64,000 nucleotides of DNA from Anas platyrhynchos (Eukaryota; Chordata; Aves; Anseriformes; Anatidae). This document shows positions 8,947 through 21,300 of this stretch, one piece after another; the first letter of the stretch is position 1, and each line of letters begins with the position of its first letter. The notes under the pieces were generated by a model. That model saw only the letters and a list, made by a program, of their open reading frames with translations. It searched no databases and was not told where the DNA came from. Location: positions 49,841,501 to 49,905,500 of the forward strand of contig NC_092588.1 in the NCBI RefSeq assembly GCF_047663525.1. The letters are read 5' to 3'. Position numbers and translations under genes: made by a program.

Positions 8947-11900
8947 AGAGGGATAACCGGATTTATTGGACTGTGTGGATCCGATGGCCTGGAACATCAG
9001 AACCACAAGAATACAAAGCTTTAGTGGACACTGGCGCACAATGTACCATAATGCCATCAGGCTACCAAGGGACAGAACTCACCTGTATCTCCGGAGTGAC
9101 AGGGGGATCCCAACAACTATCTGTACTGGAAGCTGAAGTGAGTCTAACTGGGAATGAGTGGCAAAAGCATCCCATTGTGACTGGCCCAGAGGCTCCATGT
9201 ATCCTTGGCATAGACTATCTCAAGAGAGGGTACTTCAAGGATCCAAAAGGATACCGGTGGGCTTTTGGCATAGCTGCTTTGAGCACAGAAAAGATTAGGC
9301 AGCTGTCTACCTTGCCTGGCCTTTCAGAAGACCCTTCTGTTGTAGGATTGCTGAAGGTTGAAGAACAACAGGTACCAATTGCTACTACAACGGTGCACCG
9401 ACGGCAATATCGCACCAACCGAGACTCCCTGATTCCCATCCATGAGTTGATTCACCGACTGGAGAGTCAGGGAGTAATCAGCAAGACTCGCTCACCCTTT
9501 AATAGTCCTATATGGCCAGTACGAAAGTCTAATGGCGAGTGGAGGCTAACAGTGGACTACCGCGGCCTGAATGAAGTCACGCCACCACTGAGTGCTGCAG
9601 TGCCGGACATGCTGGAACTTCAGTACGAACTAGAGTCAAAGGCAGCCAAGTGGTATGCCACAATTGATATTGCTAATGCATTTTTCTCCATCCCTTTAGC
9701 AGCAGCATGCAGGCCGCAGTTTGCTTTCCCTTGGAGGGGCATCCAATACACCTGGAATCGGCTGCCCCAGGGGTGGAAACACAGCCCTACCATTTGCCAT
9801 GGACTGATCCAGTCTGCACTGGAGCAAGGGGGAGCCCCTGAGCACCTTCAGTACATTGACGACATCCTCGTGTGGGGCAACACAGCAGAAGAAGTTTTCG
9901 AGAAAGGGAAGAAAATAATCCAAATTCTCCTGAAAGCTGGTTTTGCCATTAAACAGAGCAAGGTCAAGGGGCCTGCACAGGAAATCCAGTTCTTGGGGGT
10001 AAAATGGCAGGATGGACGTCGCCATATTCCAATGGATGTGATCAATAAAATAACAGCAATGTCTCCGCCAACTAGCAAAAAAGAAACGCAAGCTTTCCTA
10101 GGCCTCGTGGGATTCTGGAGAATGCATGTGCCAGGCTATAGTCAGCTTGTGAATCCTCTATATCGAGTGACTCGAAAGAGAAACTATTTCGAGTGGGGCC
10201 CTGAGCAACAACAGGCATTTGAACAAATCAAACAAGAAATAGCTCGTGCAGTAGCCCTTGGGCCTGTCCGTACTGGACCAGCTGTGCAAAATATACTGTA
10301 CACTGCAGCTGGGGAGCATGGCCTCACCTGGAGCCTTTGGCAGAAAACCCCAGAAGAAACTCGAGGTCGACCTCTGGGCTTCTGGAGTCGGGGCTATCGA
10401 GGATCAGAAGCCAATTACACCCCAACTGAAAAAGAAATACTCACAGCATATGAGGGTGTTCGAGCTGCTTCAGAAGTTGTGGGTACAGAGGCACAGCTCC
10501 TCTTGGCACCGCGGTTACCTGTGTTACATTGGATGTTCAAAGAGAAAATTCCCACTACACACCATGCAACTGATGCTACATGGAGTAAGTGGATAGCGCT
10601 AATTACACAGCGGGCTCGAATGGGAAAACCCAATCGCCCAGGAATCCTGGAAGAGATTATGGACTGGCCGGAAGGTAGAGATTTCGGAGTACCAACAGAA
10701 GAGGTAACCCGTGCTGAAGAGGCACCACCATACAATGAGTTGCCAGAGGACAGAAAGCGGTATGCGTTGTTTACTGACGGATCCTGCCGTGTGATAGGGA
10801 GTCATCGGAAATGGAAAGCTGCTGTGTGGAATCCCATACGACGAGTTGTGGAGGCCATGGAAGGGGAAGGTGAGTCGAGTCAGTATGCAGAAGTAAAAGC
10901 CATACAACTAGCCCTAGATATCGCCGAAAGAGAAAATTGGCCAGTATTGTATCTTTATACTGACTCATGGATGGTGGCAAATGCTCTGTGGGGGTGGCTG
11001 CAGCAATGGAAAGAGAACAACTGGCAGCGCAGAGGTAAACCTATCTGGGCTGCTACCCTGTGGCAAGATATTGCTGCCCGGGTAGGAAACCTGGATGTTA
11101 AAGTACGTCATGTAGATGCCCACATGCCCAAGAGTCGCGCTACTGTAGAACATCGGAACAACGAAGAAGTGGATCGAGCTTCGAAAATTGAAGTGGCTCA
11201 GGTGGACCTAGACTGGGAACGTAAGGGTGAGCTGTTTGTAGCTCGATGGGCCCATGAAACATCAGGACATCTGGGGAGGGATGCCACTTACAGATGGGCT
11301 CGTGATCGAGGGGTGGACTTGACCATTGAAGCCATCACACAGGTTACCCATGAGTGTGAGACCTGTGCTGCAATCAAGAAAGCCATGAAGGTAAAATCTC
11401 CCTGGAACAGGGGGAGATGGCTAGGGTTTCAATATGGTGAGGCCTGGCAAATTGACTATATTGGACCACTTCCAAAAACCCGCCAAGGCAAACGGTACAT
11501 ACTCACCATGGTAGAAGCAACTACTGGGTGGTTGGAAACATACCCTGTAAACCATGCCACGGCCCGAAATACTATCTTGGGCCTGGAAAGACAAGTATTG
11601 TGGCATCATGGTACACCAGAGAGAATTGAGTCTGACAATGGGAGTCATTTTCGAAACAATCTTATTACCTCCTGGGCAAAGAGGCATGGTATTGAGTGGG
11701 TATACCACATCCCTTATCACCCACAAGCCTCTGGGAAGGTTGAGAGGTACAATGGACTGTTAAAGACTATGTTACGAGCATTAGGTGCTGGGACATGGAA
11801 ACAATGGGACACAAATCTACCAGAAGCCACTTGGCTAGTTAACAATAGGGGGTCTGACAGCCGTGCTGGTCCTGCCGAAACAAAACCCCTACACACTGTG

Positions 11901-12098
11901 AAAGGAGCTAAAGTTCCCGTAGTGCATGTAGGAAGGTGGATGGGGAAGGCAGTGTGGGTTGCTCCTGCCTCGGGAAAAGGCAAACCCACTCGTGGGATTG
12001 TCTTCGCCCAAGGACCAGGGTATACCTGGTGGGTCATGCAAAGGAATGGGGATATCAAGTGTGTGCCTCAAGGAGATTTGACACTGAGAGAAAACTAA
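8919..12098 (+). CDS. pol: Pro-Pol polyprotein (protease, RT, RNase H, integrase), open
   Basis: 1059 codons counted from the codon after the UAG. Protease: LVDTGAQ with active-site D37. Reverse transcriptase: first catalytic D250 (ATIDIANAFF) and YIDD at 312-315. RNase H: TDGSC with D620, then later AEVKA and TDSW. Integrase: zinc site H779, H784, C813, C816, then D846 (IDYIG), D906 (ESDNGS) and E942 (GKVERYN), a DD(35)E spacing. Every catalytic residue I looked for is present. The first in-frame ATG is at 9051, after the protease DTG, so independent initiation would remove the protease active site; expression by readthrough of the gag UAG is the simplest reading. No dUTPase domain is obvious. 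The frame stops 353 bases before the 3' LTR and no env follows. Confidence 0.92.
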   Translation, partial: RGPASGQVEERDNRIYWTVWIRWPGTSEPQEYKALVDTGAQCTIMPSGYQGTELTCISGVTGGSQQLSVLEAEVSLTGNEWQKHPIVTGPEAPCILGIDYLKRGYFKDPKGYRWAFGIAALSTEKIRQLSTLPGLSEDPSVVGLLKVEEQQVPIATTTVHRRQYRTNRDSLIPIHELIHRLESQGVISKTRSPFNSPIWPVRKSNGEWRLTVDYRGLNEVTPPLSAAVPDMLELQYELESKAAKWYATIDIANAFFSIPLAAACRPQFAFPWRGIQYTWNRLPQGWKHSPTICHGLIQSALEQGGAPEHLQYIDDILVWGNTAEEVFEKGKKIIQILLKAGFAIKQSKVKGPAQEIQFLGVKWQDGRRHIPMDVINKITAMSPPTSKKETQAFLGLVGFWRMHVPGYSQLVNPLYRVTRKRNYFEWGPEQQQAFEQIKQEIARAVALGPVRTGPAVQNILYTAAGEHGLTWSLWQKTPEETRGRPLGFWSRGYRGSEANYTPTEKEILTAYEGVRAASEVVGTEAQLLLAPRLPVLHWMFKEKIPTTHHATDATWSKWIALITQRARMGKPNRPGILEEIMDWPEGRDFGVPTEEVTRAEEAPPYNELPEDRKRYALFTDGSCRVIGSHRKWKAAVWNPIRRVVEAMEGEGESSQYAEVKAIQLALDIAERENWPVLYLYTDSWMVANALWGWLQQWKENNWQRRGKPIWAATLWQDIAARVGNLDVKVRHVDAHMPKSRATVEHRNNEEVDRASKIEVAQVDLDWERKGELFVARWAHETSGHLGRDATYRWARDRGVDLTIEAITQVTHECETCAAIKKAMKVKSPWNRGRWLGFQYGEAWQIDYIGPLPKTRQGKRYILTMVEATTGWLETYPVNHATARNTILGLERQVLWHHGTPERIESDNGSHFRNNLITSWAKRHGIEWVYHIPYHPQASGKVERYNGLLKTMLRALGAGTWKQWDTNLPEATWLVNNRGSDSRAGPAETKPLHTVKGAKVPVVHVGRWMGKAVWVAPASGKGKPTRGIVFAQGPGYTWWVMQRNGDIKCVPQGDLTLREN

Positions 12099-12437
12099 TC
12101 TGTAATCTAAGTTATATGTTGTAGGAAGATGCTGTAGGATCAACGACAGGTCAACGTTGCAAGGAGCCGGGCAGTGCAACAAGGACTTGAGCTAAGCTGG
12201 TGCTCGCGTCCAGACATCCAACTCCACCTGCCTTGAGTGGCCACTTTGGCAGATGAAGACCTAATCATCAACAGTTCTTATGAACGTTTTCCAAGAAAGA
12301 CCTATGGAATGAGAAGATACACCTGCCTATCAATCTTGTCCTATTAAATCCTTGTCCTGTTAAAAGACAAGGAATAATGATGAGGATGCTTGTATGCTAC
12401 AGTATGGGGATCTGAGTGTGACACAAATGTTATGGAA
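12099..12437 (+). other. Provirus tail between pol and the polypurine tract, no env
   Basis: About 340 bases with no open frame of note. Nothing resembles a surface or transmembrane glycoprotein. The lack of env is usual for ERV-L elements, which spread within the cell. Confidence 0.75.
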
Positions 12438-12451
12438 TAAGGGGTGGAGGT
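12438..12451 (+). promoter_or_regulatory. Polypurine tract
   Basis: AATAAGGGGTGGAGG, a purine-rich run directly against the TG of the 3' LTR. It is the normal primer for plus-strand DNA synthesis; one T interrupts it. Confidence 0.75.
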
Positions 12452-13151
12452 TGTATTGGGTCTGGCTGGAATGTTAACTTTCCCAGCAGCAGCCCATACA
12501 GTGCCGTACTCTGCAGTTGTAGCTGGAACAGCAGTGTTATCACACCAGTGTTGTGTCTGCTGCTGAGCAGCAGTGGCACAGTATTAGGCCTTTCTCTAAC
12601 CCTCCTAGGGGGTGGGCAAAAGGTGAGGAGAGAAACATCACTAGGGCAGCTGGCCTAAACCAATCAAAGGGATATTCCATACCATGTGATGTCACACTCA
12701 GCAATAAAAGGTGGAAACAGGAAGAAGAGGGGAGGGGTGGGCTCTCCTTTGGAAGACGTCGGTCCTCCTCTCGAACACCGGCTGCGTGCGTTGAGGCCTT
12801 GCTTCAAGGACGTGGTCAATCATCGCTCATTTGTGGGAAGTAGAGAGTAATTTCTTTCCTCTGCACTTCCATATAGCCTTCATTTATTTTGTTTGTTTGT
12901 TTTCCTCCCTTCTTTTTATTTTCCTTTTTTCCCCTCCTTTTCCCCTTTCCCTTTTTTATTTTCCCCTTAGTTAAATTGTTAGTTCATGGTAGTCTTTATT
13001 TAATTATTATAATTATTTCCCTTTAATTAAACTATCCTTATCTCAACCCGTGAGTTGTTCTTTGCTTTACTTCTCCCCCTCCTCATCTAAAGGAGGGGGA
13101 GTGAGAGAGCGGTTGTGGGGTTTAGCTGCCCAGTACGGTAAAACCACCACA
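12452..13151 (+). repeat. 3' LTR of the provirus (700 bp)
   Basis: Same length and ends as the 5' LTR. By eye the two differ at about four sites: G/T in the CAGTG-TATCAC stretch, T/C in CCCTC-TAGG, and two T/C changes in the T/C-rich tract. It supplies the polyadenylation signal (13026-13031) and carries the hairpin at 13073-13101. Confidence 0.95.
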
Positions 13152-13156
13152 ACGAT
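13152..13156. repeat. Target-site duplication, right copy (ACGAT)
   Basis: ACGAT directly after the CA of the 3' LTR, matching 6194-6198. Confidence 0.93.
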
Positions 13157-16100
13157 GGATCCTCTGTACTGACTCCTTTGTCCCACTGATGTGTCCTTAC
13201 TGCCCCATCCCATCCACAGGTGTGGACAGGCAGCACTGGAAGTCTTCAGCCATTATTTAAAAGCATTGTCTTCTTAGAGGTTGAAATGATGGTCCAGCTC
13301 CACCCTTCAACCTCTTCATATCTTCAGTTTTTGGCTTCTTGCTGCTTTCATCCCCACTGCACCTATTTTCTCTCCTGGATTCCTGCACGGGGTGTTACAG
13401 ATCACCAACACCCTGATGGGAGAGTGCAATGGAAGATATGGAGGTACAGCTTGCTGTCCCTGAAGGAGAGTCCCACGGTGCCCCTTCATAGTGCTGTATG
13501 CTCCCAAGGGAAAGCACTCCCCAGCTTCCACTTAAGTCTGGGCTTGCTTTATTTTGGTGTGAGTTCAAGCTCAGGACCTAAATCTTTCTTGCTGTCTTAT
13601 TAAACTCTGGAGAGCAGAGATACGTGGGTGTTAAAACACGTGCCTTCATCAGTAACACAGAGAGAGCTTTAAATGCTTTGCTAACACCTCAGCCTACAAA
13701 GCTGTTGGCCTCAGAACTCAATCCATTTGCTCTCCCAACAACCAGCAAAACTACTCTCTGGGTTGTAATACATCAATAAATCACATTCAGAAGTTTTAGG
13801 GCGAGTTAGATTCCCTGAGAAACATGGCTTCTAAAAGGGAAGAAAATTATTTTCAAGCTTTCGTGGCTGAAATACCTCATGGCAACATTAGAGCCGCAAC
13901 AAATTCCTCTGTAGGAGGAAAGATTTCAGGCAAAAATTAGAGAAGGGATTTGATTTATAATGGAAAATAAGTTAAAAGTAACGGGCCAAGTTTTGCTTAC
14001 ACTGAATAATACTTAGCACCTACATAGGAAAATTCCCACTGACTGCAGTCAGAGTAGATCTGAGGCTTTAAACATGCTGTCTCCACTTCTGCTCCAGAAT
14101 AAGAGTGCTAGAAATTAGGTGTCAGACTGGGACATGCCCTTCCGATGAGAAAGGGAAGAAACGGTACACATGGAGAGCCCTACCTTCCTCCAGGGGTATA
14201 AAGACAGGCTGGCTTCAGCTCTCAAGGGGAAAACTATCTTTAATTGCTCATTAAACCAGTCATTAAACACCTCCAGGAAAAGGGTGAGCAGCATTAGCTG
14301 TGGTGGTGCCCAGGTCCACGTTGGAGCTTGCAGCTAAAATAAGGAGCCTGGGGAAAGGACTTGCCTCAGCCGCCGGAGACTGAGTGCTTCAAGGCTGCTG
14401 GGTTTAAGCCAAACCAGCTAGGAAACAGGCAAAACGTGCACTTTACTGCTGGTGGAGACAGCAGGTGACTGCCTGCCTTCTGCTGTCAGCCACGTTATGG
14501 AGGCAGCTGTGTCCTCCTCCCACCCGTGGCAGGGAAAGGAAGAGGAGCCGGGCTTCAGGGCCGGAGGTCACAGCCCCGCTCTGGGTGAACAAGGCCTAAA
14601 GGGAGCGAGGCTGTCTGAGCAGCTTCCAGCCCAGCTTTATTGCCTGCCGCCGTATCTCTTCTCCAGGTCGCAAAGCAACGTCAACGTAACGTGTGCTCCG
14701 AGAGCAAAGCTGCCATTTGCGGCCTCGGCGGCCAGGAAAGCAGACAAACCTGAGCATCTGCGTTTGCAATCTCCACTGCTCCATAAAAGACAAGGTCAGA
14801 CAGAAAAACATGTGTTTCGTATTTGCAAATCTGAATGATTTATATTAGGGGAGCAGGGCTGGACCGTGTGCAGCCTCTAGGTTGTTAAAATTTAATTTAC
14901 TAATCAATTACTATCAGATGCTCAACTTCTTCAGCTGCCCCATATGTGAGGAGCACAGTTTCTCACAATACCCTGTCTTGATTTCAGTGCTGTATCTCTT
15001 TCCAGGGGCTGAGGAGAGGCAAGGTAAAGCAGGTAAGGAAAAGAGTTATTTATTTATTTTTTTTTTTTCAGATCAAGCAACCACTCAGCCCCACAATATA
15101 ATCTTGTTTATTTATTTATTTATCTTTTAAGTAAGAAAAGCCACCAGAGCATTATCGGACCTTTTCTGTTAGCCATTCAGCTCAAAGAGAAGATGCTGAC
15201 CTCCTGCCATTATTTGTACAAGGCAGCTTTACCTGAGGAAGCAGATGCATTAAGATGAACGGGAGTTTCCTCACCTCAGGGGAGCAAGTCTGGAGCAGGC
15301 ATTGTGTCTCCAGCTGTATTGCCTTCATTTTGTTTGCATTGCTTCTCAGTTGTTAGTCCCAGTTTAAAACTTTTAAAGCATTATAAAGGTACACCTCTCA
15401 CCACCTGAAAATAAGTGAACTAAGATGAAAAGTAAAGATAGAAGAAAGGGATTCTTGCTGATAAACATCCTTCCGAGTATGTGGGTTATCAGCTGTAGGT
15501 TGGATCTCCCAGGCTATACAGATCTTGGCTGCAGGCTTGGAGTTAATTCTGACCTTGGACAGGGTGTGTGTGGATCTTTTTAACTCTTAACAAAAAAGCA
15601 TACTGAAAATGCAGGATTCAGATGGCTTACATTAACCAGAGACTCTCAAACACAAACCCAAAGCAGCAGCAGGAACATCACATCTCTCACAGATCACAAT
15701 CTCATCCTTATACACATGGCAACTCCCACACAGTCCTAAGAGAGCCTGAGGGTGTCTCCCAACTTCAGGAACACAGACACCATCTCTATCCTTAAAGCTG
15801 GCTTAAAGAAACCCTAAGAGTCTGCAAGATTTCTGTGGACACAAGCAGATGACAACTGAATGGCCCTGCCCTCTCTCTCTTACAGACTTTTTGTATCAGA
15901 AACATTGCACTAAGGCAGAAATCTCATAGTTTAGAATTAGGAGAATGCAGAGCTGTTATTATGCTGCCTTATGCCATCCATATGCATCCTCTTCCTTGAA
16001 TGTACTTACCCCTCCCAAAGGGACAAGACAATATTGTCCTTTCTCAGTGATACCTTGCATATCCAGCTTGGTACTGTTGATGGGAGGCCTGAGTGAGTAC

Positions 16101-18280
16101 TGAAACTCATTACAAAGGACACAATTATCTCAGCACACTTTTGCAGAGCATGTTCTTCATTTACAAACCAGAGAAACAAGATGGTTTTCAGACTCCCAGC
16201 TCCAGTTCACGAAACAACTCCAGTTACATCCAGTTCAGGATACAAACATCAACACTAGCATTGGTTGAACAATTTTTTGAATGTCCTCTGTTAAATTTAG
16301 ATCCTTTCTTGGTTAGTAAGTCATGCGTTAAATGATCCTGGCTTCCTTTTAACGTGGTAATCTGAGACCAATAACATTTTGAAATTATGGGTGAATTGCC
16401 AGCTCTTCTCTCCAACTCTTTGCTATCTGCATTTTGGGTGACAGGTTCCCTAAGAATAGGTTAATGTTACTACCCTTGGAATAGAAGAGGGAAATATTTC
16501 AAACTGGGGAATAATCAATCCAGTCCAAACTTTCAGATGGAGAATCATTCACATTAAGATTCATGAAACTCTTAGAATTCATTATTTTTTTCCAACAAAT
16601 ACCCAGCAGGTCACAGGCAGTTGGACAACTAACTCCACCATGGTAATTTACGAGACTGTCTCATAAATTATAGAACTACAGATTTCTTTTTTCCTTTTTT
16701 CTTTTTTTTTTTTTTTGTGGGTGGGGGGGAGGATCTGGAGAGAGAATAGGGGTGGTGGGGTGTGGTGAGGCAAGAAAAGGCGAAGAAGGGGAAGGAAGCC
16801 AAAGAAGTGAGACTCCAGGCCTTGAGAGTATTTTAATGCCATCAATTACCTAAAAACTGAGTGTAATAGATAGTATATCAGATTGTGCTAAAGCTTCCAA
16901 TGCATAATGTTCTGGGTTGTGTTTTTTTGTTTGTTTGTTTGTTTTCCTATTTCTGAATGCTAACACTTCAGATACATTTATACCTTTCCAGGACACCTCA
17001 TTCAGCCCCAGTTTCACTAAATGCAGAAGACAAATAACTGTTGACCTGATGTTACCCACACACAAAAACTGGAAAACTCGAGCGATATTGCTGTCTAGCA
17101 GATTTATTCCTACCTGGCACTACTGCTTAGAAAATGCCTAATTAACAGACAGTTAAACCAGCAGAGTGAAACATGGCAATTTGTGTGTAACAAGCACACA
17201 AACAGCAAGCCAAGGTAGGGCTGCTGGGTGTAGCAGGGCCACGACTGCAATAACTGACTATAAATGCTCTTGATGGAAGAGGACAGCAGACAAGAAGCTT
17301 TTAAGCCAAGGCAAAGAACAGAACCAGAAGCAAAGACTGCAGGCTAATCAGCCCAGCAATTAGTCTAAGTAGCATCAAATCTCTATTTGAAATCCCTCCT
17401 GTAGTACCACTTGGAGACCACTATTTTCCACTTTCTGGCACTGTGGGGTTTCTGCCTGTTATTATGTTGTCTGTGCCTCCAACTCTGGAAATGGCTGCAT
17501 TTCAGTAACAACTCAAACACCCCCAAGTGTCATTTAAGAAGCTTGAAGACCATTTGCCTGAAATGAAAAGGCCTTGACAAACAGTAGATGTTGCTTTGAC
17601 CTCCAACCCATCCTTGGCCACACAACCTCCCAGTCCACTTTTCTTTTCTCTGTAACACCCAGCAGCAGGATCCAGCACTTAATACCCTGACAGAAGAAGA
17701 AAGCAGAAATCTTTCCCCCAGGAGTGGGGTCTGTGCCTGGTAAATACATAGAGGAGTCTCAGTCAGGCCCTTGCCTGCCATGGAAGCCTGTCTGGGAGAA
17801 AGGGGTGAAAGCCAGAACCTTGAAATCCTTTCACTGCAGGAATTTTGGCCTGTGGGTACAGTTGGCTGCCTCGAGGCAGTGCACCTTGCACACAGCTGAG
17901 GATCAGCTGCATAATGTCTGTAGGCGAGTACATGAAGCAGGGAGAGAGGGAGAGTTTACTGCTTTAGCTTGACACACACTTGGAGAACTGCAGATTCCAA
18001 CTTATCTCCCACTTTGAACCCCAGGGACTTTCAATTCCTGACCCAGAATCAGACTTCAGGATTTGCTCCCAGCTCTGTGATCTCAACATTAATTTGGCTA
18101 CAGGAACATCCATAATTACAAAACGCAAAAATTGCATCATTAATAAAATACAAAATTGCAGTTTTCCTTATGTTAGCTATTCTCTGTCCTTTTTCTGAAA
18201 GTGATTTTTTGAGTTACGTGCAGTCATGGGTGTAGACAGATCTGTGCACACACTACCACAGAATTTCATTCACTCCTGAC

Positions 18281-18323
<43 letters not shown>

Positions 18324-21300
18324 AGCCTTTGATCCTTTGTTGCTTCTAACCTCAGCACAGTTGGGATGTGCAGCTTCCAGACCTTTCAGCCAACCTCTCC
18401 TGCCTGCCACCAAGACCTTTGTACGAAAGAACTCAGTGAGCAGAAACAAGATCCTAATCAAGTATGTATCATCCTAGACTTCTGCGGGGAAGAATTTGAT
18501 CACAGCCTGGTTGTGAGAGGTTGCCAAAGGCCCACAGGCTGCCAGTGGTTCATCCAAGAAAGTTTGGAAGGCTTTGAGATACATGAAGTATCACAGTCTG
18601 GCTCAAAGAGTTGATATGTAATGTGGCATCCCTAAAACAAAATGAAGCATAGGAGTGAATGCAATTTAGAGATTGATGGGCTGAAAAAAAAAATACACCC
18701 CAGCTGCCTTGGAGTAACTCAAATCTTCATCTGAGGAGTAAGTGGCTGCCAGGGATTTTCAACAATTTACTTAGACATCAGGAACATCATCATCTTTAAA
18801 TACTAGTTAGACATGATGTTTAGGAAAATTGGGAAGAGAGCCAAAGGCACAAGTAACTACACTGAAATAACTTAGAAGACTAGCAAGAAATGTAGCATTT
18901 GTATTTTAAGCAATTAATTCACATTTATCCCTACCGTCTCAAAATGCTATACTTACAGCATGTGCTATATTAGTGAACCATATCACAGTTAATTCAAAGG
19001 ATTATGAATTCCTCAGTCAAAGAAAAAGAGTTCAATGAGGTATGAGAGCCCTTAAAATTCTGCCTCAGCGTGGAAAGTTACTGCAGAACAGTTTGTATAT
19101 TTTAAGTTCAAACCTTCATTTAATCTACCACAACTCCCAAGATGGACGTGGTTTAAATCTAATGATTATATATCTCATTCACCTACTATTTGTATTTGGT
19201 CAAGAGCAAAAAACAAAAACAGGAACAAAATGCCAGCCTGGTTGTCACCAAAATGCAGCACATCCTGGAGGGCTGACAGAGACCAGTAGCTTTCTGTCAG
19301 CTCCAGCCCTATAACAGTATATTCATTTTATTACTTGTTTTTCTCCAATGAGCACAAACCAAGCCAAGAAACAAGAAAAAAAATGTACTTAAAAGGGTGA
19401 AGTTTTACTGGAATATCTCACCAAAGGAATGGCTTATTTTTCCCTCAAGGTAAACGGAAAAAATGGAAAACATCAAAGACTTCAAAAAATATTCGTGCTA
19501 CAGCAACAAAGACAAAATGCATACACCTATAGAATGGAGAAGGGAAACCACAAGCAGACAGCAAGCAGAATCACCCTTTATTACATTCTCCATTGGTTTG
19601 CTCTACTTCTGGATAACCCACTTCATACTGTATGAAGAAACGTATTAGATCAAAGTGGTATAAATTTGACAGTAACTGAAGGGACACCATAAAGAAGTAA
19701 TTTCCCCTAATGCATTGCAGAAGAATTGTCAGTGAATAATGAAATGCCTTTAAATCTCTAACAAGAACAGCAGCTTGAGGGATTTATCCAAGCCATCAAA
19801 TACACAATTCACATTATGGTTCCCTCCAGCAACTCTCTTATTTGTCAAACTGCACATTATGTCTCCAGTTGTTCCTCTGCTTTTCTTCATACTTATCATA
19901 AGAGAGCAAGAGTACTCCAAGCACTGGGCTGGAAACCTTCTTGGTGCCTTCTTTCCGCGTCCACTCCTTTCCAGATTACACACTGCCTCCTTGTCTCTTT
20001 CTATGCTTCAGTCAGATTGAATCTATTAATTAGCATTTCCCATCCTCTGATCAGTAAAGATCAGAGCACAGAACAATAGCTGTGTGTAAAAGCAGACCGT
20101 ATTTTTGTTAAAGTGATACAAGACTACATACAGTGGTCAGAATTATTCATGATGTAATCTGCTATAAGAAAAACTCAATAGGCATAGGCTTTTCTCCCGA
20201 TGGATGATGCACCAATTAAGAAACTATTATATTCTGCTTTATTGACCATCCAAAAAGGTAATACAAAAAGCTGTGAGCAACATGTTATAATCAAGGAAGT
20301 GGAACAAGGGTGCAAAGAGAAAGAAAAAAAAAAAAAAATCATGCAATCAACCTGCCTTCTTCACATTTAAAAATTCCTCTTGTTGTTCTTTTGTTCATCT
20401 TTAAAGTAGTCCTGAAAGGCCCTGAAAAAAAAAAAAAAAAGGAAAAAAAAAAACTGAATTCCTCTTTCCTCTCCAATTTACAACAAACTAGCTGTTTTAG
20501 GTTCAGTAGAGTGATCACAGATGTTTCTCCACACCTCTCTCATACAGAAGTGATAGACAAACTCATCCTTGAAGCAGAAATACCTTTCTGTCAGGGTTTA
20601 AGTAATTAATGCATACCCCAACTTCTGAAGCTTCAAGTTGTATCATTACTGCATTTCAGTCTCCAGTCTTGTGAGTGAACACTACTTCAAAAACATTAGT
20701 TTCCTGTTAGATATCCCTGATCATCTAATACAAAAAAATATCGTGCCATAAATGTAGGTGGAGATATGTAGATAGCATACGTATGCATTCAGGCTACTTT
20801 GTGCATTTGCTAACTTGGCTGCACATCATTAATATCAGGTTCTGTTTGGCTGCACTAAGCCAACCATGAGGCATTCACACCTGGTCCAACATCATCATAG
20901 CATCTCCAGGCAAATATGGGTGACAAAATCACACAAACATGGAGCCATTTGACAGCCTATCCATCAAAGGATGGATAACATACCCCAAGATAAACAAGCG
21001 ACACAGGCATGTGCACACTCTCTTTCTTGAGTTCCCTCCTGCTGCCATCTCAACCACAAGATTTTTTATTATTTTTTTTGCTTCCTAATTGCTGCATAAT
21101 AGCAGATACAGAAAGACAGCTATCTCAGTTTCAGATAGCATACTAACATGCATGTTCAGTGAGGGAAATGAAACCCTATATTGGGGAATGTTAAGATCTA
21201 AGGGGATCTAAGCTTTCTACATACAACGCATCTGTCTGAATCAATGGAAGAAAAAGGTGCTTTCTTTTCTTTTCCAGTTTTCTTTAATGGCAGGGTTTGT

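Larger units (their letters stand above)
6194..13156 (+). mobile_element. Complete ERV-L-like provirus (gag-pro-pol, no env)
   Basis: Order: target duplication, 5' LTR, primer binding site, gag, in-frame UAG, protease, reverse transcriptase, RNase H, integrase, polypurine tract, 3' LTR, target duplication. The LTRs are both 700 bases and differ at about four positions by eye, so the insertion is young. Both large frames are open over 5.1 kb. The type of reverse transcriptase and Gag, the absence of an env frame, and LTRs resembling common avian ERV-L solo LTRs point to class III (ERV-L, spumavirus-related). The family assignment is from recognition of these motifs, not from an alignment. A class name below ERV-L is not offered. 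Confidence 0.9.

Noticed and set aside
12099-12451. Remnant of an env gene after pol
   Set aside because: Only about 350 bases, no long frame, and nothing like a signal peptide, furin site or transmembrane segment.
14452-14838. 128-codon plus-strand frame in a GC-richer patch with an upstream TATAAAG
   Set aside because: No recognisable domain, no splice partners, and length is within chance for this composition.
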